Source of the DNA: Tetrapyrgos nigripes
Taxonomy: Eukaryota > Basidiomycota > Agaricomycetes > Agaricales > Campanellaceae
Length of the DNA: 64,000 nt
Assembly (NCBI GenBank): GCA_013368315.1
Contig: JAACJM010000023.1
Span: forward strand, 620,001 to 684,000
Direction: 5' to 3'
How positions within the stretch are numbered: the stretch's first letter is position 1; every line of letters begins with the position of its first letter. Below, piece after piece: positions 56,189 through 64,000 of this stretch. The notes under the pieces are model-generated. The model was not told the DNA's origin and searched no databases. It saw only the letters and a program-made list of their open reading frames with translations. Both the position numbers and the translations under genes were made by a program.

Positions 56189-58546
56189 TGTTTGAGTGAG
56201 TGAGAGCCAAGTAATACTAGTTGGGGCTGGTATACCTAAATCTGCAGAGACCCCTTGTGGGGCTGCAGGGACCTGGCTCTAATTTGGAGGTACCATCTAA
56301 ATTTATCATATATGACTTCCTGTACTGTAGAAACTATATAAATGAGCTGAGAGTTGTCTTGAAGCTGGTATATTCAATGCAAAGAAAGTGTAAAAATCTT
56401 CAAAAAAGAGGGATAAGCACAGCCACAATTTCGCTTTTTTTCATGTTTGTTTGCTATACTCATACAGATTCTTTCTATAAAAGGATCTCAAGTCCCAACA
56501 GGACACTTATTCACCCTTACATTATTCACCCTTACAAGCATAGCTCCTTGCAAAAGTGGCAAGTGAGGATGGTAACAGCTGGCTTCGGGAATTTATGGTA
56601 TGTTTTTCACACATCTTTAGTGCTTTGAGAGGCTTGCTCTACACATTTTTCATTATTGGGCAATCAGTAGTATCAGCACTCATGTCTGAGCATGTATATT
56701 ATGAGGCCGAATGAAATGAGGGTGGGTTCTTTACACTCCATTTCTGCATGTGGCAATGTTGAATCGTACCCTGCTTTTCCTGTTTGTAAATTCCTAAAAC
56801 TCCCGCGCTTTGTTTTGGACTGTGACATAACATTTTGTTTGTTACAGTTTTCGTAGTGTTGCCAGCCACGCTCAACTTCAGTGTACCTGCCCACCTTGTC
56901 CAGCTTCTAGCCATCTTCCATTGTCACCTACATCTACATTCTCACCAGTACTTTATCATCATTTCCGCCTACAGCACTCCTGGTACATATGAATGGATCT
57001 CTTCGAAAATTTTCACTCCTAGGGCCCATGTCACTTCTAGGTTATGAATAGTAGCATCTACAACCCATCATAGCATTCAATTTCTTTCCTTTTCATATCA
57101 TCATGACTTCTCTTAGTTATCTTTGTTGTATCTGACAATTCACTATTCCTTTTGAAGTCTTTTAGTATGGTTTTCTGATTGAGTCTTGGTCTAAATTCAG
57201 CTGTGTATTACTACACTTCAGTCTCTGTAGCCCTGCACACTGTCCACTTTTTACCCTTTCAAGACAGGGGTTGCGCCTACATGTCAATGTATTTGGTTGT
57301 TCTCAGTAGGATCACTTGTTTACAAGCATGACTTGTTGGCTAGAATTAAATCAATCAATTTATCTTGTTATATGAAGCCTTGCATGTTGGGTCAATACAG
57401 TCAGTCTAGGAAACTAGACACAAAAACAACAAGAGAAAATACTCACCTACTAACACTAACCATATAATCCTGACTACATTGACCTCTGGGTCTGGGTCAA
57501 GAGGTCCATGCTATGAACTCTGCATGATAAAGGCAATGTAATTAGGGGGCTGCATTTACTAGTATTTTTTTTGACAGGGGATAGAAAGAAGTTCAACAAA
57601 AAGTAACATGTATTTCAGTGTTTGGGGAGCTCTGGCCTCGTACTTGCCACACCTCAGTGCTGGCCCATACCCCTTTCATTTTTTTTGAATTTTGTTAACA
57701 CTGTTGATAAGTAGTTGTAGTCAAAAGCATGTTCAAAGACTCAGTCATTGCGTAGTTTCCAGATGAGGAAGATGGCTTCAGTGATAAGTATTGTAAATAG
57801 CTTTGAAGCACCAGGGAGTTGTTTGGAAAACCTCAATATTGAGGTTTTCCTTCAGCTTGTGTTTGGCTGACTAGTTCAGACAGAATTTAGAGTGGTTTCA
57901 AACTCCGCTATTCCAGACTCTTAGACGCACACTTACTTGCACTTGAAATTCCTGGATAAGACTCAATTCTCTTCCAGTGATTTACTTTTCATAGTTGACT
58001 ATATAAATTAGTGCTGTCATGACGAGTCCCCAAACTGCCCATCTTGAATACTTTCCTTTCCCATCCTAAACACAACCAAAACATCTGTTCTCCCAAATCT
58101 CTTGGTAACAATGCAGTCCAAAAGCTTCGGCGAGCTAACAAGAAACATATTAGCCATAGAACAGGGGAGATTGCATAGATGCGTACCAGAAACAATGATC
58201 CGAATACAAGTCTTCCACATCTATCTTCGCACTCTCTGTACTAGGTCCAGCAGATATGTTCACCATTGCCAATATTATGGTGATGGAAATGAACAAAGTA
58301 TCATTAGCCATCCAGCCTTGCCTGACGCAGATTCTGTATAGTAATATCCCAGCACTTGGACCATAGCTATGGTAATTGAATTCTCCTCCTCTTCCTCCCT
58401 ATAGATGCATTTAAAAGAGATATTTCAAACCCAGGAGCCATGAAGAGCACTATTCTTGGTCAGCTCTAAAACAGAATCGGAAATCGTAGCCTCGGAAAAT
58501 CGTAGCTTCGTAAAAATTGTAAAGCCTCAAACTCGCAAGGTAAAAC
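56189..58546. other. Repeat-rich region without genes
   Basis: It holds the dispersed repeat fragments at 56353-56400, 57635-57690 and 57833-57935, which match copies near 38.3 and 44.2 kb. No coding exon is recognised. Confidence 0.5.
57833..57935 (+). repeat. Dispersed repeat, second copy of A
   Basis: This matches 38250-38345 in the same orientation, sharing 'GCTATTCCAGACTCTTAGAC' and the surrounding 'GACTAGTTC' and 'TAGAGTGGTTT' words. Confidence 0.75.
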
Positions 58547-58561
58547 TCAGAATTTATTTTT

Positions 58562-59691
58562 TAACACTTTGAACACCATAAGCAATGCCCCAAATCGATG
58601 ATCGCGAAGGTGAAGCCCTTCTGCAACAGACCGTTCGAAGCTTGCTTGATGTAAAAGTGGCTGATAAGGATGATGAAAGGCAAAGTAGGATTCCAAAAGC
58701 AATTGTAAATGGTCATCATTTGGAAATTGGAGCATAGGCTCTTCCTCGACGCGTGTTCTTTCATACTTGACTTCAATAATCAGCCAACGGATTACGTCAT
58801 ACAGAAGTGGTATCGGGCTCACCGGCGATGACATCCAATACTCGGACCTCTTGTCGAAGGCAGGGCCGTACTTTAACTATTCGAGAGCACTAGCGACCAA
58901 AAATACTGCTTGACTTGCCGAAATGGCGATTCTCTATCCGGCTGAGACGCACTTTGGTCAGTTCTTCACTCAAGAGTTCCCCTTCGCTACAATCTGAACC
59001 GTCATCTTCAGTAAATGGAGAAGGTCCTGTTCGAGACGGAAGATTGCCCTCAACTATTGGAGAGGATTGGACCAAGCTCTCTTGCCGACGTGCACGGACG
59101 AGTTCTTTCTCCAGATGGCGCACATACGACGCGATTTCTACCATAATTTCACGAACAGATTCTTCATGCTCCGGGATGATGAAGGTGTTTGGGGCATCGG
59201 AAAGAATGGACGAAATAATGGTTTTGACTGCCGTGAAGTTTGCCTGAGTGCTAGGTAGAATTACGTGCATGAGCCACGAAATCAGGACGAAAGAATAGAA
59301 GGAGGATGCACTTTGTTTTCAGTCCCCGTTTCTGCATATGCAACGCGTGTGAATTATACATCAGTGATGAAGAAACCTCGAATGAGCCTACCTTTTTTTC
59401 GGCCAAATGAGTGCACGTTTTCGTTAGGGTTATACAACTAGGACATACGCCGCCTGGCATACTCACACTATCGCCTGATAACAGGCCAGGATGGACGTTC
59501 CCTAAAGATGCTGATCGAGATTGTTTGATACTCACATCGTACCGTACAGATTGTGAGCCACCAAAGGAAGTATTAGCGATGAAAGTACTCTGAATGAGAG
59601 TGCAGTCAATCAAACCTTTTCTGCGCCGACATTCATCGCAAGCATTCGGAGTCCTTCGCTTTTTGCGAGTCTCCCCGTCTGTGTTTGACAT
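58562..59691 (-). pseudogene. N-terminal half of a Zn2Cys6 transcription factor
   Basis: The relic begins MSNTDGETRKKRRTP and has the zinc cluster 'NACDECRRRK', then 'VRYD', then 'GGVCPSCITLTKTC'. The third Cys of the six is Tyr, so metal binding is probably lost. A predicted coiled coil (IASYVRHLEKELVRAR) follows, then the start of the middle homology domain ('YFAFHHPYQPLLHQASFERS', 'VAEGLHLRDHRFGALL'), which breaks off near 58562. It is a paralogue of the intact gene at 40.2-44.0 kb (compare 'FDRSIAEGMHLCNHKFG'). The missing C-terminal half is of the kind preserved alone at 39.1-39.8 kb. Confidence 0.75.
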
Positions 59692-59699
59692 AATCCGCG

Positions 59700-60780
59700 T
59701 TCTGAGAGGCTCAAAGACTCAAAGAGTGTTAGTGATAGCTATCTTTGAGACTGTGGTGGTAGTGGTAAGAAAGCATTCGCGAGAGCATTAGAGCTGACTG
59801 GGGAAAGGTGCCACTGCTTCGCATGGCAAATTACGAGGCCTGTTTAAGTAAAACAGTTTCGTATGCAGTAAAAAATTCTTTTAATTAGATAGAGCCCAAT
59901 ACTGTACCATTTTAATGTAACAGCGCCCTTAAATGACCTTGGATTAGAGGTATCCATAGTGATTCAGAGTCTCAGAGAGTGGCTCTTGATGACTTTTGAT
60001 GGCTGTTGAGGGAAGGTAAACGCGTCTGAACCTGGTGCATTGACAGCGATGGAGGGAAGGCAGGAATGACGTGTCAGTTGAGCGTCAGCTGAAATGGCAG
60101 TGTTCGGGCACTTCGGAGCGCTGAGGTGGCGTGTAAAAGTTAGAACCCGTGAGAAAGCTTGATACTTGATTGGGGGTTGACATAAGTTAACTCGGCCTAA
60201 ACACGCCGAAAAGGGACAAATATCCGCTCGACGGATAGGTGATCTAATATGTGCATGGAAATAAGATACATTAGGAACCCAGATATAAGTCGAAATAGAT
60301 CATGTATTAGTAAGTTAGATATCTAACCAGAAAGTTGATATATTAGGATGCCTTACGGTACATTTAATTCGTGACCAGACACATGTCATATTAGATCTTT
60401 GGAAAGAAGTACAAAAAGATTTTCAATTCGCACACCTATTCAAACAAAAGAAAGATCACCTATCAATTTTGCGGATTTGTGTCCAGAAATGGTATGTATC
60501 TGGAATCCAGATATATGTACAGATACGAGTCTCAATATATCATGCATCTGAACTCTAGATAGGTGTACTAATAGATGATATTTATGGACTACTGATACAA
60601 TGCTGGTGCGTCAGTGATTTGACGCAAGTGCGTGTCCAACGCGTCAACATAAAGACGCGTCTGCTTTAAAATATCTTAGTTACAAATTCCTATATACATA
60701 AGTGGTCCTACACCTTAGCAGCGATTCGAAAGCAGATTTAATAGCAGGAAAGCAAAAAAAAAAAACACCAAAAACCAAAG
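59700..60780. other. Gene-less AT-rich region with inverted words
   Basis: Between 60235 and 60600, 'AGATAC'/'GTATCT', 'ATATATC' and 'GATCTAATAT' words recur in both orientations, suggesting a decayed palindromic element. No coding exon is seen. Confidence 0.45.
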
Positions 60781-60788
60781 AAAAAGCA

Positions 60789-61306
60789 TCAAGTGCATCC
60801 CACTCTCCTGGTCTCTACAAGTCGCTTCGCCGTGGCGACGGCGTTGCGAACATCCTCCAATCCGAAATCCAGCTCCATGACAAATTCTTCCTGGTGCACC
60901 ACAAGGCAATCCGGGCATGACCTGTGGATCTTGGTGGCGTATTGTAGTATCTGTCGATGGGCTTCGTGTTCTGTGATGAAAATGAGTAGTGTTCGAATTG
61001 GGAAACCCCACACGACGCACCAACGACATACGCCGTATTCCTACCTACCACCTTCACCGAATACACCAGTCTAAACCCCTTTGACTGGTGTCCCCTCCTC
61101 CATTCCCTGAGTCTGGTCTCGGGCGTGCGGCCCGTGGACCCAATTTTGTACTTGAGTTTTCCACTACCCTCATTCAAGGCGAAAACATACACCACAGAAT
61201 CCGTTCCGGAAGACGTCGATGCAGACGCAGCTACTGAAGACATCGGCATAGATGCCCTCATAGAACAGGAACCTGGTGAGCGGACAGGGAAGACGGAAAA
61301 CTTCAA
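60789..61306 (-). CDS. T5orf172 (GIY-YIG-like) domain protein
   Basis: Exons 61306-61045 and 60970-60789 total 444 nt and give 147 residues; an alternative start is at 61261. The sequence 'VVYVFALNEGSGKLKYKIGS', then 'TGRTPETRLREWRRG', fits the β-strand and KIG-T core of the phage T5 Orf172/MUG113 family, which is related to GIY-YIG nucleases. The second exon (EHEAHRQILQYATKIHR, CLVVHQEEFVMELDFGLEDV) supplies the helix and conserved 'EF' strand. Fungal members often have longer N-terminal regions, so this may be a short stand-alone member. The function is unknown; DNA binding or cleavage is possible. Confidence 0.65.
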
Positions 61307-61689
61307 AACACTGGGAAAGATTGTTTATACTCCAGAAGTGCACACATACCATGAGAGCACGTTGGAGTTTGCAACGTTGGGAGATTGGCGTGGACAGAGG
61401 TGGGAGCGGCCAGGTGTTTGTCAGTTGTTTGTCGCAGCTGTTTGTTGCGACTTCCATATATGTACGGTCACCACCCATCCTCCAACCATCCTCCAACCAT
61501 CGCCCGCTTTGGGACGAGTCAACACAACGTCCATAGGAGAAGATTGGGGATTTGGCTCAGATACACAGGATGCAGTAATCTCCATGTTCTCAGCAGGGTC
61601 TTCAGAACGACCATCAACATCGCCTGCTTCGGGAAGAACAGACAAAACGTCCGCAGCTGATTTGGTTCCTCCTGAACCTACAACTCAAC

Positions 61690-62831
61690 CTGCCTTTGTA
61701 GCCGCCACCTGCCAACCCACCTTCCATGCATTCAGCCCCTCCTGTGCCGTCTCAACCTCCCAATGGTCGAATGCCTGGCCCACAGCCGCATCAGCTGCCT
61801 CAGCATCTTCAGCCCTACCCATAATACATGCACCCGCCATATCCCTATCCAATGCCAGGATATTATACCCCTCCACCTGGTTCTGGCCCTGTCCACTCAC
61901 CACCAAATGCCGTTGGTCAACTTTTCAACGACTCGTGAATACCAGGTTCGGGTAACGGTAATGCACAGAGAGGTAATCCCAACCAACGTGGTATGCCGAG
62001 AAACGGGGGTAACTCGGTGAACGGTGGAGGAAAACGTAATAATGCCCCGTTGCCTCGACCAGCGTGGAGTTATGGGCCTGGTATTGGTATGGGCGGTGTG
62101 CTGATGAACGGTGGAAACTCGACAATGAATGGAGGTGGTGAAATCATAGGCCCAAGACTGAGTTCATCTATGCGAAGACAGTCGAACACCAGTACTGGAA
62201 GCTCTGGTAACTATCGTCCTTCTCCAAATGACGATGTTGCTTCTACTGCTGTAAGTTATTCCTCATTAATATCTGAAAGTCTGATTAACGGCCTTGCCGA
62301 AGTCATCTTCAACATCGTCATCATCAAGGTGGACGTACACTTCAACGGCCTCCTCGCAACAGCATCCCCTTCCTGCTCGTCCCGACTGGGCAGTTGGGCT
62401 AAAGCCAGATCCTACTCTGCATGCAACTAACCGCCGCCACGATCATTCTCACACCAATTCGCAGAACATGTCGCCCATATCACCTCCTCAGGCGCTGAGC
62501 GGTGGATCAAACGCAGCCAGTCTATCTGCAGTCCACTGATTTCCCTCCTCTTTCCCTCTCATCGCCTGAGAAACAGACTCCAGCCGTCGGCGGTGCATGG
62601 ACAAATAATGTGACTCGCTCTCTGTTGATGACTCCACCGAGTCAGTCCATGCCTGGAAATGCACTCGTTCCTCAACCAGGCCTAACACATCTCAATGTTG
62701 TTGTTAATAACAACAATGCGATGCCACGACTCGATGACAGCTTTGACCGGTCGTCATCAAAAGCTGCCGAGTTGTACAATCCAATAGTTGTCAAGAGACC
62801 CACGCTGAACGTCCTGTATTTACCGTGGTAG
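61690..62831 (+). pseudogene. Low-complexity Pro/Gly/Asn-rich gene remnant
   Basis: A continuous reading frame from an acceptor near 61698 gives 'PPPANPPSMHSAPPVPSQPP', a Tyr/Pro-rich part (YMHPPYPYPMPGYYTPPPGS) and a Gly/Asn-rich part. Further exons contain 'LPARPDWAVGLKPDPTLHA' and 'STDFPPLSLSSPE'. The style is that of RNA-binding or mRNA-regulatory proteins, but no folded domain is visible. Two in-frame stops (TAA near 61828, TGA near 61937), each one C-to-T change from Gln or Arg, suggest a pseudogene. Confidence 0.5.
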
Positions 62832-63480
62832 ACTTGACTACCAAACCCGAAACACCTTCGAACCGTACAGAAGATCCACGACTTTTCGTCATGGGGGTCT
62901 GCAAAGCCAATTGTTCCGTAGATGACGCCAGTAAAGCCCACTGTCCAGTTCTGCAGGGAAGCATATCAAAAATTGTCCTGAAAGGTCATTGTCGAGGGTT
63001 ATTGACACACCTTAGCAACGGCAACTACTAGACTTATATCCAGCACCAAGGGCCCTTCCCTCGCTTGGTTGATGACCGTAGCAAATTCTGCAACTCTGCT
63101 TGTGGACACGATGTGATCGTGATAACCTGCAGGGGTGGCGGCATTAGCAGCAATTATAGACAGAGTCAGAAGAGAACTCACCGGTTGTGCTATGTAGAGC
63201 TCCCAACTCATTCTGAATGGTGCGTTGGAGATGAGCACCCGTTTCCACATCCATGCTGGCCAGTAGTTTAGCTACATGCAGGAAAAAGACATGTCAGGAC
63301 TCACTGGAATAATTATGTTTTTCACAAGTACCCAACAGAGTGCAAGTGGCCTCTCGCCAGCACTGAATTTAGATACTAGAGAGATAGGTCAACGCAGACT
63401 CCGATTTGGGAAGATAGCTCACCTCGACGATATGTGCAGGTCCTGTGTCCGCAGATAGAAGCGGATTCTATATGCACCAG
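62830..63480 (-). CDS. Unrecognised exons of a minus-strand gene (partial)
   Basis: Consecutive pieces look coding and splice in phase: 'MDVETGAHLQRTIQNELGAL' near 63175-63250, 'YHDHIVSTSRVAEFATVINQ' then 'AREGPLVLDISLVVAVAK' (about 63030-63125), and after an intron 'NWTVGFTGVIYGTIGFADPH' then 'DEKSWI' (about 62870-62950). I do not know the family. The upstream join near 63290-63420 is uncertain and the stop is not resolved, so the limits are approximate. Confidence 0.4.
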
Positions 63481-64000
63481 AGAACGAAACAAATTCGTCC
63501 CTGAATCGTGTAGCACCGAAACGCATTCGAATGCCAAATAGATGAGAATGAGAGGTCAAGCAAGGGGGATGAGAGTGACAGTCAAGACGACAATTGACTG
63601 AGTTGAGTCTTGACTCTTTTTGGAGGCTGGCAATGCCTGCAGGTTCTGGGAGCTTACCAGTTGGATTGAAAATGTGACAGGACATAATGGACAGTACATG
63701 TACATATACATGAATTACGATGTTGCTTTTTCTTCTCCTTCTGGTCAAGCCCTGGAGAGATTGACAAGGACAGATCTCCCGAAAGAGTAATCATAATGAG
63801 CTGCATGGGCTACAACCTTGTCCAAACCTATGACATGTTTTTCCGCGCTGAGAGAGGAGTATGTAGTGGCCTGGAAGTGGGGATAGCAGAGGAAAGGGTC
63901 AGAAAGAGGCTTTTGTAATGCCTGAAACAGTCAGACATGGACGAGGATCTCTGTACCTTGCGAAGTGGAATGGTTTTTGATGAACTGGATTTGACCAGCT
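63481..64000. other. Right edge, no supported gene
   Basis: I see no splice-consistent frame with a known motif. A gene could continue beyond the window edge. Confidence 0.4.

Noticed and set aside
1..64000. LTR retrotransposons
   Set aside because: The integrase-core proteins lack reverse transcriptase, RNase H and Gag in the same elements, and the element ends are inverted repeats, not direct LTRs.

Overview
The window looks like a chromosome segment of an agaricomycete (mushroom-forming basidiomycete). The reasons are the many GT-AG introns of about 47-75 bp, a tRNA gene with an intron, and gene families that are expanded in Agaricomycetes: alpha-type kinases, BTB proteins, 'integrase core' genes, KNH/Kre9-type wall proteins and Zn2Cys6 regulators. 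There is no bacterial operon structure, CRISPR array or rRNA gene.

The left third (about 0.6-24.2 kb) is a nest of DNA transposons. Element 1 (613-15710) has terminal inverted repeats (TIRs) of about 500 bp and identical 7-bp direct repeats at its ends. It carries an integrase-core (DDE) gene on the minus strand and, head to head with it, an intact alpha-kinase gene. The integrase gene is cut in its first exon by an 8.4 kb MULE-type transposon (2888-11322) flanked by a perfect 10-bp target duplication. That MULE carries a GCM-type zinc finger, a MULE core, and two domains resembling ubiquitin-specific and Ulp1 peptidases, and it also has a KOW/Spt5-like gene. The peptidase-bearing transposase is broken by two in-frame TGA codons and a frameshift. 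Element 2 (16033-24178) starts 322 bp to the right of element 1. It has a 26-bp TIR, subterminal minisatellite arrays and a 6-bp duplication (GTCCCG). It holds an apparently intact integrase gene, a head-to-head BTB gene and an unrecognised charged protein. Element 3 (30070-31334) is a gene-less relative with the same TIR and its own 6-bp duplication (AGTTTC).

The middle (25-47 kb) holds ordinary host genes: a GPI-anchored KNH-type wall protein, tRNA-Val(AAC), a small secreted cysteine-rich protein, a cytochrome P450, ribosomal protein eL8, a Zn2Cys6 transcription factor with a broken neighbouring paralogue, and a secreted PI-PLC-like protein.

The right part (47-64 kb) is mostly repeats and relics: a 3.0 kb inverted-repeat element with a nested 703-bp MULE-like MITE, a decayed Tc1/mariner element with very long inverted arms, a frameshifted secreted protein, the N-terminal half of another Zn2Cys6 factor, a T5orf172 (GIY-YIG-like) gene and low-complexity pseudogene exons.

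The main new observation is an integrase-core transposon system with TIRs and 6-7 bp target duplications. In both gene-bearing copies the integrase gene is paired divergently with a different host-type gene (alpha-kinase or BTB), and a non-autonomous relative lies 6 kb away. Splice sites were read by eye. For six genes and for the virtual pre-insertion gene the exon lengths sum to a multiple of three.
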